A stretch of DNA of 64,000 nucleotides from Terebella lapidaria (taxonomy: Eukaryota; Annelida; Polychaeta; Terebellida; Terebellidae). The notes under the pieces are model-generated. The model saw only the letters and a list, made by a program, of their open reading frames with translations. It had not been told where the DNA came from and did no database searches. A program made the translations under genes and the position numbers. Within the stretch, counting starts at the first letter, position 1. The number at the start of each line of letters is the position of its first letter. Location: contig OX424558.1 in the NCBI GenBank assembly GCA_949152475.1, forward strand, positions 37,582,651 to 37,646,650. Direction: 5' to 3'. Below, in pieces: positions 10,952-23,289 of the stretch.

Positions 10952-11043
10952 GTGAGTTTGTCTCTTGACTACAGTGGCTTTTATCTGCCAAAATTTTGAG
11001 TTTTGCTCCATAACAGAAGCTTTAACACGAAATTATAAACTAC

Positions 11044-11889
11044 TAGTCAGGAGGAATATTGAGCAGATAGCACTCAGGGTGGAAATGAAGTACAGACTTT
11101 TTCTATCGATTGATATGGCTTCCTAATGGTCTAAGACAACCTTTTTCAGAGGGTGTGTAAAATTTTCTCCTGGGCTAACTTTTTTATGGCCTTTTTCAAA
11201 ATGGCCACCACCGAAAACTTGGTATTTTAGGAAAAAATCAAAATTATCCTCCTGTCATGATGGTTTCGGTCTAATATGATACATATTAGTTATATGGAAA
11301 TATATTCTTCCTAACAATACTAATAATACCGATTCAGACCCCCAAAAATGAAAAAAATCCAAGATGGCCGCCAAATTCTCGCTGTTTTTAAACAAGTACT
11401 CATTACTTCCTGCCAAAATGAGATAGGAAGCTAATTTTGGTGTCTAAACCTGGGTTTTTGGGTATGAGGATTCCAAATAAATAACCAGTTTCGTTATTTG
11501 ATGGTTCGAAGCTGCTCAGAATCCAAGATGGCTGCCAAATTATAGCTCGATTTCGCAAATAAGCACCAATAACCGTCACATATTCAAAATAAGAAGGCAA
11601 TTTTGGTGGCCAGTCCTGGGGTTGGTGGTATGAGGGTGCTACCTGAACAAATACTTTTGTATGTAGATGGTGATTGGCCAGTTTAAAGCTATCCAGCTGT
11701 CCAAAAGCCAAGATAAGGACTAATTAATGAAACACATGCAAACAAACCTGTTTAATAGCACCAAAGATTTTCTATACCAAGATAGTCCACTCAGGCCAAA
11801 ACGAAGCGAAAAATCCCCCTGGCAGTCAGACTGAGGAATTACTATAATTGCGTTTTTATGTTTGATCAGTTAGTAAAAACGCCTTGAAA
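11044..11889. other. No gene recognised
   Basis: Begins at the breakpoint where copy 1 loses homology to copy 4. Contains AAGATGGCCGCCAAATT-type motifs repeated several times (11.2, 11.36, 11.52 kb), a feature of dispersed repeats also near 41.2-41.7 kb. No exon seen. Confidence 0.5.
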
Positions 11890-13800
11890 TTGATGATCAC
11901 TTCACCATCAAATCAAATTGGCAAAGTCTGTGACTACTTTGTTTCAATCGAGTTTTTACAAGGAGATTGGCCTCACATTGGTACTTACATTCACTGCCTT
12001 TTCTGAGTATAAAATCCTCCTAAGCTGGACATATAACTTGATGAGGAAGTTGTTGACGTTAATAACAAATATATCAACACAGAAGACGTTGATCACACGA
12101 GATACAGCAAGTTACATGACATTATAAATGATGTTCAGCTTCATTCCAAGAATTATACAAGGTCATGCAAGAAGGGTAACAGGACATACAGGTTCAGGTT
12201 ATCCCGTCCACCTTCTTGTCAGGCCTTTATGTGCCATCCCAGCAGACAATGAACCAGATGAGTGAAAAAACGCTGCTGAAGAACAAGCCTGGAATATTAT
12301 AGCCTCCACGAAAATGGTTGTACATAAGCATAAACACAAAGTGATGTGTATATCAGTACAAATCAAAACCCTTTGAAAGCCTGGAATCCTAATTTTGACT
12401 TACAATATGTTGTTGATGCATATGCTTGCATTCGATATATTGTGTCATATTAGTGCAGCAAGAAGCAGAATGAAGATGGTCAGCTCCTCCATGAAGAACC
12501 ATGCAGAGCACAATATGCTGGGATAAGACAGACGCTACAATGACTCGGCAAAACATACCTGACCAACAGGGGGATGAGTGTCATGGAGGCAATTTACAAG
12601 GCCACAGGCACATCTCTCAAAAACTGTAGTGGGGATGTTGTTTGGATACTTGCAGCTCCGACAAGTACCAGACTGGCACTTCCACTCTTACTGCTGGGTC
12701 ACTGAGATCCAGGCATTGAAGACGTGTGGCTACATTGTACATCTGTACTAGACAGGTACATGTACATGTACCATGCACGCCCTCCTGTAGATATTCTCAA
12801 AGACCTGTCTGGCTGAAGTTGTATCCCTCTTCAAGGTTGATAGTAAACCAGGTAGAGATTATGAACCATCTGAGGGAAATTCTACCCATTAAAACGACAA
12901 CCGGTCCAATGTTCCATATGCGTCATTGAAGTTGGCTCGGAATAAAGGATAGATCTCAAGACGGAAATCTGCCAATAAAGCTTTCACATCTGTAGGGACA
13001 GTGAGAAACATCAGAATCTCATGGTTCTTTATCTTCACCACTTTTAAATGGATTTAAATGAGTGATTTAAAAGCTCTGATGTGTAACTCCAACTAGCAAA
13101 GCAGCATTTACCATCAGTGGCGGAACCATGCTTCCATGCAAAGGGATGTGGGACAAAAGTATATACCACTTGCCGAAGAGCTCATCACTGCCCCCAAAGG
13201 TTAGGTATTAAAACCTCGAGCTGATAATCATTGATGAGATCTCAGCAGAGGCATGCTGAAGTTCATCAGAGGTCATCTGGATCAACTCAAGAGAAACAAG
13301 AGTTCTTCATGATTCTGGCAGTTGGTGATTTTATCCACTGCCATATGTAAGAGGACAAATACTGAGACCCAGCTGCCCTTGCAGAGCCTTGGGACGACTT
13401 CAAGTTTACTACTTTGACCGACATAATGAGACAAAAAAAATACAAATCGTTTTCGGAGATGTTGAATCATAGAGCTCTGAAAATTAGGAGATGCTTAAGG
13501 ATCACAGATCCAAGCAGATGTACTTCATGTGTTTCCTTTCCGAAAAGTTGCTGCTACACACAATGTAAAGATGACAGATTCTTTGAACAGACAGAAATCG
13601 AAGATTGTGGCTGTGAATGTTACCGAGAATACATCTGGCTTTAGGAAGAATACAACACCTGTACCCAATGAATGCAACCTTTCTGCTGATGTTACACTCT
13701 GTGAGGGCTCCAGGGTGACTATGATGAGCAATCCCAATGTAGAGGATGGTCATCCAGAAATGCGCTGGAGTTATCTGGGACATAAAATATAGTTTTGATC
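11890..13800 (+). pseudogene. Dead Helitron: Rep/helicase fragments
   Basis: Broken reading frames give recognisable pieces of a Helitron replicase-helicase in the expected order. SCKKGNRTYRFRLSRP (about 12165-12212) matches the zinc-finger-like part of the Helitron-like domain. WNPNFDLQYVVDAYACIRYI (about 12385-12445) is the family's W-N-P-N...D-x-Y-A-C signature. EAIYKATGTSLKNCSGDVVW follows near 12586. Helicase motif II IIIDEIS is at about 13224-13245 and LTDIMRQKKYKSFSEMLN at about 13405-13470. Late motifs HNVKM and CEGSRVTMMSN are near 13560 and 13700. At least several stops and frameshifts separate them. Walker A and the TC/CTRR ends were not found. Confidence 0.8.
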
Positions 13801-14137
13801 ACATGCGAAGAGGTTACTGACTTGATGGCATCTGCAGGGTCACATTTAAAGTCCACTTACAAATCTTGGGAACGAATAAAAAATTTAAAGATTCTGTGAA
13901 AACCGATAAATCTAATTTCCTGTTTATATTCGCTCACAAATAACCACTGGAAAAAATGAGGTCCATATCTATACAAATAATTGAAAACACGTAGCAGGCA
14001 CGAATGATACAAATCACTTTTTGTTTCTATTAACAGAAACAAACGATATTCCTTTAACCACACATCAAGTGGTTTACAATACAAGTTACAGAGAATAACA
14101 CTGCTTAACGTTTTCTTTTGGTTGGCAAACAGAAATC
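13801..14137. other. No gene recognised
   Basis: AT-rich sequence between Helitron debris and the next foldback element. No exon or motif found. Confidence 0.4.
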
Positions 14138-15345
14138 TACGGTAGCTTATTACCGCCAATTACGTTCGTGCATTTCTCACCCAATCTATAATTACCAGCT
14201 CTTAATTTTTACCGAGTTTACAACATCCACCCCGTCTATAATTATCACCTCAGTTTTCACCACGTTTATAATTTCCACCCCGTTTATAATCACCACCTCA
14301 GAATTATCACCACGTTCATAATTCCACCACGTCTATAATTATCACCTCATAATATTGTGCCTTTGACTTTGAATTTTTTTGCCGAGTCAGCATTTTTCGT
14401 TTTCGGCGATATCTCGGAAACGGTGTGTCGTAGAGCGAAACGGACGTTATTTTCGGACTCGTCACACTAGACAAACATGTCCAAGGGGTATAAGGGATGA
14501 ACTTTGACCTTGACCTTGAATTTTTCTGCTGAGTCAACATTTTTGGTTTTTGTCGATATCTCGGAAACGGTGCGACATACAGCAAAACGGACGTTATTTT
14601 CGGACTCGTCGCCCTAGACAAATATGTCTAAAAGATATTATGGATGAACTTTGACCTTGACCTGAATTTTTTTTGCCAAGTCGGCATTTTTCGTTTTCGG
14701 CAATATCTTGGAAACAGTGCTTCTTTAGAACGAAACGGACGTTATTTTCGGATTCATCCCTCTAGACAAACACGTCTAAGGCAAACATGTCTCTGTCGAC
14801 ATTTTTCATTTTTGTCGATATCGTGAAAACAGTGTGTTGTAGAGTGCGGCATACATGTTAAAAATATTATAAACTAGTCTTAACACCAAAATGCTTCCTA
14901 GGCATCTTTAGGCCTTGACGTCTAGTTGAATATCAATTTACAATAATGATTTACGGGTAGTGCATACTGTGGCAACTCATGAACAAAATTGAAGAGAAAC
15001 GATAAGAGAACTGATCGCTTTCAAATCATCAGTTTGAATGACCGTCAGTTGTGTACCATGTAGGTGTTTATTCTTTTTTAACACTATGGCAGGTGCGTGG
15101 TGCTTAGTGGATCTATAAGTCAGATTGCCAATCAACATTTCTAAGAGATATTCGAAGAGTGGACTTTTATGCCGTCATCCACAATTACTTCTGCTTCTGC
15201 TGTATACTTATAAACGGGGTGAACGATATGAGGTGGTAAATATAGACAGGCTGGATATATTGTAAACTCGGTAATATTATGAGGTGATATATATATATAG
15301 ATGGGGTGTAAAATGCACGAACGTAATTGGCGGTAATGAGCCACG
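14138..15345. mobile_element. Foldback element C (ATTACCGCCAATTACG ends)
   Basis: The left end TACGGTAGCTTATTACCGCC and the reverse complement of the right end, ATGCGTGGCTCATTACCGCC, continue identically through AATTACGTTCGTGCATTT. They lead into opposed arrays of TATAATTATCACCTC and CACCCCGTTTATAA motifs (14.17-14.35 and 15.20-15.30 kb). The core holds three to four tandem units of about 150 bp (14353-14850) with GATATCTCGGAAAC and GGACGTTATTTTCGGA. The terminus starts TACGG like elements A, B, D, E and F. No clean 6-bp duplication is visible and the right boundary is approximate. Confidence 0.7.
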
Positions 15346-16379
15346 CATGTGCGTCAGAGAAATTTATTTATTTTTTAAAATAAGTTTCTACGTCTTTTTT
15401 TCCACAGTTGAAGCATGTGTAATGTGTTCAACATCTTGGAACACATTTAAATGCATTTCTACCAGGCCAGGCTTGAACTAGTATTTAGATAATTCCTATG
15501 CATTGGCGTTCGTGTGTGCTATCTCGCATGTACACCGTACAAGACATGAGTTCCATCTGCCATCAATATATTATAATAACACGGGATATTAAGGTATCGT
15601 TTACATACGAATAGATTAATTATGGCCCATGTAAACGACTTTTGTAAGTACAATTTACCCCCATATTCAGACAATATCAATTCACATTTACAGGTTCTGT
15701 ATGAAACTGATATGTATACAATTGATATTTTCTCAAAGCAGCATCTTTGAATCAATGACTGGCCTGCGACAGCATAATAAATGTTGTTGGGTACCAATCC
15801 AATGATTTGATCACCTAATGGCATGGCGTTGCATGTTGCATATCACACGTTCATATCTTTAATATTCGAGGTCCAATATAGGTGGAAATTTCGCACACAA
15901 ATTACTTTTAGTTATTTACTTCCTTTTTCTTGTTGATCTTGAATCGTTGGTCATTTTGATTTTCCAACGGGTTGGAAAAAACATTTTCTATTCCGAACTT
16001 GAGTTATTATGTACTTTGAGCTAACTCTAGTCGAAAAAAACTAGTATTTGTTATCGCCACTGAAAATAAATGGATCGAAGCTATCATCCACTTTGTCCCT
16101 TATAATGAGAACTTTTTGGCGTAAACTCTTGGAATACTTCAGCATAGAGCTTACATAGTTGCTCATTCAAACGAGAAGTCTTGAATGGCGCTTTCAATGG
16201 TGACCTGATTTTGATCTTGAAAGGTCAAAATATGGTTAGTAACAATTTTTTTTGGAAAAAATGCATTGAATTACTCATGGGTACCCGACCTTCTGACATG
16301 TATAATTATCGTTGGTCTTGACTCGGTTGTATTGCCAGTCTGCCAAAGTGGTCTTATTACCCTCGCCCCCGCACTAATT
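15346..16379. other. Dispersed-repeat fragments, no gene
   Basis: Positions 15385-15480 resemble 58085-58180 (CAGTTGAA-CGTGTG and AGGCCAG motifs). On the minus strand 15540-15660 is similar to the LMADG-HVLY repeat of 7.3 and 43.4 kb. No independent gene is supported. Confidence 0.45.
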
Positions 16380-17890
16380 GTGAAGTCAGAATTGCAATCC
16401 GACCACTGGCTCCTTAATTATGGCACTAATTAGGTCATTAAAATGGGAAAAATGCCTGTATCTCGCTAAATATTGATCCTAGGGCAAAAATAACGTTAAT
16501 TTTGACCATCTGGGCTAATTTGTAATCATAATAGTGCAAATTTGCACTTTGACCTAATTTTGACCGAAAATTGAACTTTGGCCTACTTTTTTAAAAATGA
16601 CGGCTGGGACCTAAGATGTGTAGATGTGAAGTCATAATTGCAATCCGACCACTGGTTCCTTGATTATGACACTAATTAGGTCATTAAAATGGGAAAAATG
16701 CCTGTATCTCGCTAAATATTGACCCTAAAGCAAAAACAACGTTAATTTCGACCATCTGGGCTAATTTGTTATCATAATAGTGCAAATTTGCACTTTGACC
16801 TAATTTTGACCAAAAATTGAACTTTGGCCTACTTTTTGAAAAATGACGGCTGGGACCTAAGATGTGTAGATGAGAAGTCAGAATTGCAATCCAACCACTG
16901 GTTCCTTATGTCATAAAAATAGGAAAAATGCCTGTATCTTGCCAAATATTGATCCCAGGACAAAAATAACGTTAATTTCGACCCGCTGGGCTAATTTGCT
17001 ATCATATGAATGCAATTTTGCACTTTGACCTAATTTTTATAAAAAATTGAACTTTGGCCTACTTTTTGAAAAATGACGACTTGGACCTAAGATGTGTAGA
17101 TGTGAAGTCAGAATTGCAATCCGACCACTGGTTCCCTAACTATGACACTAATTAGGTCATTAAAATGGGAAAAATGCCTGCATTTCGCTAAATATTGACC
17201 CTAGGGCAAAAATAACGTTAATTGCGACTCTCTGGGCTACTTTACTATCATATTAGTTAGTGCAAATTTGCACTTTAACCCAATTTTGACCAAAAATTGA
17301 ACTTTGGCCTACTTTTTGAAAATTGACAGCAGGGACCTAAGATGTGTACATGTTAAGTCAGAATTGTAATCCGACCACTGGTTCCTTAATTATAGCACTA
17401 ATTAGGTCAATGAAATGGGAAAAATGCTTGTATCTCGATGAATATTGATCCTAGGGCAAAAATAACGTTAATTTCGACCCTCTGGGCTAATTTACTATCA
17501 TAATAGTGCAAATTTGCACTTTGACCTAATTTTGACCAAAAATTGAACTTTGGCCAACTTTTTGAAAAATGACGGCTGGGACCTAAGATGTGTAGATGAG
17601 AAGTCAGAATTGCAATCCAACCACTGGTTCCTTAGGTCATAAAAATGGGGAAAATGCCTGTATCTCACTAAATATTGATCCCAGGACAAAAATGACGGTA
17701 ATTTCGACCCTTTGGGCTAATTTGCTATCATATTAGTGCAAATTTGTACTTTGACCTAATTTTGACCAAGAATTGAACTTTGGCCTACTTTTTTAAAAAT
17801 GACGGCAGGGACCTTAGATGTGTAGATGTGAAGTCAGAATTACAATCCGACACTTTGATCTAATTTTTACTGAAAATTGAACTTTGTTCT
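16380..17890. repeat. Satellite of about 245 bp, six copies plus a partial
   Basis: Units begin near 16380, 16626, 16872, 17102, 17352, 17598 and 17828, each with AAGTCAGAATTGCAATCC or a close variant. They continue with GGAAAAATGCCTGTATCTCG and GTGCAAATTTGCACTTTGAC, the latter containing the palindrome GTGCAAATTTGCAC. Units diverge by substitutions and by deletions of about 10-20 bp. The last is truncated. No coding potential. Confidence 0.92.
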
Positions 17891-17929
17891 CCCTTGTAAC
17901 TCTGTCACAATTTTTTGAAACTTTTTCAA

Positions 17930-20700
17930 TTGCATGACGTCGATATACATCAGCCTCGAATTTGACGATTCCGGCAAGCCCGTTGCCTATGGCCTCTCGT
18001 CTGTCTGTCTGTTTGTTTGCACTATACAGGCCACAGTTTTGGCTAGATTATCACCATATATCAGGGATACATTGCTTGGGTATATACCTGGAAATGTGTG
18101 GATTTTGGTGACCCAAGCCGAAAGTTCAAGGTCAAGGTCACACAAAAGGTCAAAAATACATAAATGGCCATAACTCCAGTTCTAATCGTAATAGAGACTT
18201 CAAACCAAGTGCATATTGTTGATGCACTCAAGTTCTATCGCCTGTGACTTGACCTTGACTTTTGACCTTGACCTTGACAATTTCGCCTAAGGTGAATGTC
18301 GAGGTCAAGTACGAAAGTCAGCGCACCATATCGAGTAGTATATCGCTGGAAAGGTCTTGAGCCCCCGATTGCGATTGATACCTTTTTCTCGGCGCTGCGT
18401 CGTACAGTGACGTCACAATGACGTCATAAACGTCAAATTTCCGAAATTTCAATAGGCCATAACAGCGTCAATACTGTATGGAATCTCTTGAAACTTGAAA
18501 TGCACATTGATAGCGTTGACCTCTACGAATTGAAATAAAAGGTCAAAGGTCAAGGTCAAGGTCATCGAAATCCCAGAAAAACACCTTTTCGGTTATAACA
18601 TGTGCTTGAGTCATTGTAGTCTCATAAAATTTGAACCATATCATTCAGAAGAGGTATAACAATCAGACGTATATGTCAATTCCTATCAAGTAGTATATTA
18701 GGTCTTGAACCTCTGATAAATAGTATCTCATTTGTTTTCAATTATGAAGTTTATTGACGTCACAGTGACGTCATGAACGTAAATTTTTCGAAATTTCAAA
18801 AGGCCATGGTGTCCAGAACTTTTGTTCGACTCTGATGGATTTGTTCAGGTATAATCTATATCTCCATGCACGGGCAACGCACAATTTTCGTGTCCCAAGG
18901 TCAAAGGTCAAGCTCAAGGTCAAGGTCAAAGGAAAAGTCAAAATCACATAAATGGCCATAACTTCGGAACTACTCATCACAGAGAGTTCAAACTAGGACC
19001 ATATTGTAGCATATCGAAAGGTTTTTGTTAGCTGACCTTGAATGTGAACTTTGACCTTGACTTTGAAAAGTTTGCCCAAGGTAAAAATTTCATGAAAAGA
19101 GTATTTTTCTCCAAATGTCGATTTGTTGCTTGGATATGATGTCGGACTGGACGTTCATGCTCCATGTTCATTTTAAGCTGATATGATTATTTGTTATGAC
19201 GTAATTGACGTTTCTATGGTAACGGACTGAATCCCATTATAAGCAAAAATGCATATTTCAACAGATTTTGGTGAAATGCCAGCCACATTCAAGCAATTAC
19301 ACTGCACTCGAATTTGAAAGGAATGACATCGAAAGTGTAGAACATTTTGCCTGATCAATTGAACATCAATGACGTCAAGACATAAAAGTCCGCGAATTCG
19401 TCAACTGTGGGCCTATGGCCCTTCATTTGTTTGTTTGTCTGTCTGCGCGCATAACTCGGAAACAAATGTTCTGGTCCGAATGTGAAATTTATGAAGTGGT
19501 ATGAAGTGGTATGTCAGTAGCTCGGTCCTCTTTTTGTCGAAATCGGATCAAAATGGTAGCCATGGCAACGGAAAAAGTGAAAATCACATAATTGGCTCTA
19601 ACTCCGGTTCTACTGTCTTGATATTATTTATTCCAACTAATTTTGTTTTTTTCTTTAGCCAATTTCCGATCGTACGGTGTACTACCGATGGTCGTGCGAC
19701 GAAAACTCTCCATTATCGCCCGATGTCGACTGGGGGTCACGATTTCGGTTATTTTTGGCCAGCGACGTTTCAGTGCAAATGTCTGCGCTTATAACTCGAA
19801 GGCGAACAATCCGATCAATCTGAAATTTATAGGGTTGCAGTGTTATAGCAGTGGCTGAGGCTCTTTCAAATTTTGTCAAAATCGGATGAAAACGGTTGCC
19901 ATGGCAATGGAAAAAAGAAAATCACATAATTGGCTATAACTCCGGTTTTAATCAGTATTAAATTTTCAACCTATTTTTGTATTTTTCTTTGGCCAATTCC
20001 CGATCGTATGGCGTACAACCGATGGTCTTAAGACAAAAAGTCTCAATTATCGCCCTAGTTCGAAAATTTGGGGGTCACGATTTTATGACTTGTGAGTGTT
20101 CTGAGATTCGAGACCATTTTGTGAAGCCAGTTATCAATCTGTTTGAACCGTTTTCGTTCATGAAATGTGCCTTGATAATAGAAACATTACGGTGAAATTT
20201 TACAGCTCAATATTGAACTACGAGGTCAAGGTCACAGAAGAGGTCAAAATCGAAAAGTTGCAATAACTTCGTTTATATTCATGATTAATTTTCTCTAATA
20301 ATTTTGTATTTTTCTGTGGTCAATTCTCCATCATTTGCTATATGACCAATGGTCGTACGATCAAAATTCCCCATTATCGCCCAAGGTAATGTAAAGGTCA
20401 TCAGCTGAAATCACCGGTTCATAACATTACAAGTAGTAATAATTCAGAAACCACTGAAGATATTCAATAGAATATTTTATGCAGTATAAGTCTGGGTGAG
20501 CCTGCAAAGTTTGGAAGGTCAGTGGCAAGAATTCATGCTGTGGTCGAGAATGTGGTCAAAATAGAGAAATCGCGAGAACTCTACTTTTATTAATTATTAA
20601 TTCTCCCATGATTTTTGTATTTTTCTATGGCTAATTACCGACCATTTGATATATGACCAATTGTCGTATTACCAAAATCCCCGATTATCGCCACGTTGAA
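17930..20700. repeat. Dispersed repeat complex with GGTCAAGGTCA motifs
   Basis: Several blocks recur as direct repeats. GTGACGTCA-rich sequence with CGAAATTTC occurs at 18.40 and 18.76 kb, CTATGGCC with GTTTGTTTG at 18.0 and 19.41 kb, and the GATCGTAYGGYGTAC...TATCGCCC block at 19.67, 20.0 and 20.35 kb. The 19.46-20.35 block reappears in reverse orientation at 52.78-54.2 kb and in part at 30.4-30.9 and 36.7-37.1 kb. No gene is seen. Nuclear-receptor-like half sites (AGGTCA) are numerous, but here they are simply repeat content. Confidence 0.7.
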
Positions 20701-20939
20701 AATATAAAGGTTATCAGCTTTAATTTTAGTGACTAAAACCTTTTTTCTGGTTCGAAATCAAGTTATTATGCGCGTCGAGCTTTTTCCAGCTAAAAGGCTT
20801 TTACTGGATGGAAATTGAAAGTTATTACGGGATTCAAGCCTTTTATCCACTATTTCTTTCATGATAGGAATCGTATTCAAGGTCAAGCTTAAATATTTAC
20901 ACATTCAAATGGGAAGTCACGTGTGGCGATTTCAGTGGT

Positions 20940-22378
20940 GACCTTGCAACTGACAGTAATTTTGAAATGTCAAACCGGTGATGTTTCAACTTTTTGGCTC
21001 AAAATGGTCCAGTAACCTTTCTAGCCTTTGGGCTTATTATGCTGTTGTTGCAATTTTCTAAGTCGGTATGTATCTTCATTTTGAGATGCAAAATGGCCTG
21101 AGTCATATGGGCGTAGATAAGGGGGGGGGGGGGTGTTCGGGGGGCCTTCTCACCTGAAACTCCAGGCTGAAACCCAACTGATCCAACAGCAAAACAGTCA
21201 GTATTATGCATAAAATATCCCGTTATATCCCCGTCGATGGTCGACCACAAGAGCGGATCTTGGGTGAGGGGTGTCCAAGGGCATAAGGACAGGGCATTTT
21301 GGATTTTTTATCGGTGGTGACCGATATTAGGCTGGATTACTCTATATATTCTCAGAGAAAAAAACTCATCTTAGAAAATTTGACACACAAAAAAATACTT
21401 TCAGACTTCACTAGATATCTCCAGAATTCATTTCAGGTGCTCCTAGAATTACTAGAATGAGACCCACGAAGGGTAGATATGACTGAGTCCGGTCCTGCTA
21501 TCATTTGTTTTGAATAAAGTGGGCCTAATCTCATCAAAAGGATCACGGCACTTTGAAAAATAATATTTCTAAATGTTTCAATGAGATTTTACATTTTAAT
21601 CTTGTGAATGAACGCAAATACTTTGAGAACTTTGGAATATTTGTTGATTTACCGTAATACATATGCATACAGTAGCGCAACAAAAATATTGAGCTATATT
21701 TCTGATGTTGACAGAACAATTATGGAAGCTTGCCAGCTTTTATAGTTTGAGATATACAAGTGATAAAATGTGATGACAAATACTTCTTTACACCAAAATA
21801 GACGTGTCAACTATCAATTTGATCCAAAACATTGGGCAACATTGAAACCATAGAATGTCTGTGCTCGGATATACATCTATAGATATGTTCTTCTTTGTTT
21901 ATTATATGGAGACTAATGAGCAATTTAATCCAATAAATTAGGGTTATTATTCACATAATCTTTCCCATCCCAACATATTTCCGCTGGCCACAAAAATAAT
22001 TGTTTCCACTGTAGGTTACTTGTATATCATATGTCATTATGGATTGTTCCAATACGTATCAAGTGACCACGGTTTTGAAACAATTTTGTCTTGCTTACAA
22101 ATGTCCACACACTCATGTACATAATTTAGTTGATTTACATGTACATAGACAACAACCCCGCCGATTCAACAGTCCTCATTGTTAGACACCCATCTCGGAA
22201 TGTTGCGTCATAACAGCTTCATTAAGATGATATACTTATTGAAACATCGCTCCTATTTCCACATGAATTAACAACACATGTTCAACTGCTAAAACTTCAT
22301 GGCGCTGATCTCCTATTCACCGTTCTCGAAATAGATCTAGATATGCTCTCTGGACATAACGTAATATGGTGTATCTTC
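20940..22378. other. Upstream part of trefoil unit 2
   Basis: Homologous to 31010-31650 and 37255-37583 (CTAGCCTTTGGGCT, TCAAGTGACCACGGTTTTG), so it is the conserved 5' flank of the trefoil unit. A G-rich insertion at about 21.10-21.3 kb (GGGCGTAGATAAG then a poly-G run) is absent from the other units. No exon was recognised. Confidence 0.6.
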
Positions 22379-22471
22379 TATATAAGGACAGTGAATTTTG
22401 AAGTCACTACAGTCGCCCGGAACCAAGACAAATCTGAGAGAAAGTTCCTGCATCCAACTCGATACCGATAA
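22379..22471 (+). promoter_or_regulatory. TATA promoter and leader exon, trefoil copy 2
   Basis: TATATAAGG starts at 22379. The likely start lies about 27-32 bp downstream in TCACTACAGTCGCCCGG. The leader exon (about 22406-22471) ends before donor GTATGT at 22472. The block is conserved at 8.72, 31.65, 45.33 and 51.50 kb. It would splice over 6.7 kb to the CATTGCAG acceptor at 29143-29150. Confidence 0.7.
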
Positions 22472-23289
22472 GTATGTTATGTGTCCATTTTGTTACCGAA
22501 AAATGATATTTCATGATAATACACGGTCTGGTGTCTGGATTCTTGTCATAGGATAATTTCCAAGATAGGTTACGTCCGAATTTTTTTGTATCATTTAAAT
22601 AAGAAAATGGCATTGAAAATATTCGTATTGACTCCGTTTGAAAAGGTTAAAAAATCCGTGAGAATTCCGTGCTTATGATGAGTGAGATTGATATTAAAGA
22701 TATTACAAATAGACCCAAACACATGCTGAGGAATACTAAGTATGAAGAAGTGTGTACATATTGTAAGTTATCTCCAGGGTGGGTCATAAAAATCCCAGAG
22801 ATCAGAAAGTTGAAATTACTGTGAATTACATTGAGGAATTCACAATTCAGTCTGAATTCAGTCCAAGGGACTCTTGTACAAAGCAATCGCAAGCTTGCGA
22901 TGGGCCGCACAACCATCGTAGCCAAGCGTCCGGCTTGCACAAAGCCATCGCAAATTGTTCCATCACGCAAACAGCATAGTATGTTCCAGAATTTTTGCGA
23001 TGTCTGTAGACCATCTGCAAACTATTTGCCTCATTCTTGACAGAGGGAGGCATTTGTAATCAAGCAGTCTTAAAGGAGAAGACGATCAGATAAAAACAAA
23101 ACCTCCATTTTGAGAAGAAAAAAAAACAGAAATACCTCCCTCATGATTCATTTTGTACCCATTTGTGTTCGGATATTCATGGGGATTCGACTGCGAACCT
23201 TGAAGATAATTGCGCAGAAATTTGGTGCACTGACTCAATCTAGAGTCTCACTCAGTATGTGCCGTGAAGCAAAGAAAACCCCACTATGA
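22472..23289. other. First intron of trefoil copy 2, ancestral part
   Basis: Positions 22620-22870 align with 31885-32125 in unit 3, including AAAAAATCCGTGAGAAT and GAAATTACTGTGAATTACAT. No exon seen. Alignment is lost near 22870, upstream of the LINE insertion. Confidence 0.55.

Larger units (their letters stand above)
6760..11043. repeat. Segmental duplication, copy 1 (partner 42820-47151)
   Basis: From the TCTCAATAAATTGAG-rich stretch through the leader exon, MITE/SINE and first trefoil coding exon, this block aligns almost base for base with 42820-47151 and ends sharply after TTATAAACTAC. Known differences are a foldback element present only here (9859-10362), about 560 bp present only in the partner (43633-44193), and SINE tail length. 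High identity in non-coding DNA indicates a recent duplication. Beyond 11043 the partner keeps trefoil exons 2 and 3, while this copy does not. Confidence 0.9.

Noticed and set aside
18240-18960. Clusters of AGGTCA as nuclear-receptor response elements
   Set aside because: They occur throughout a multi-copy dispersed repeat, so density reflects repeat content rather than regulation.
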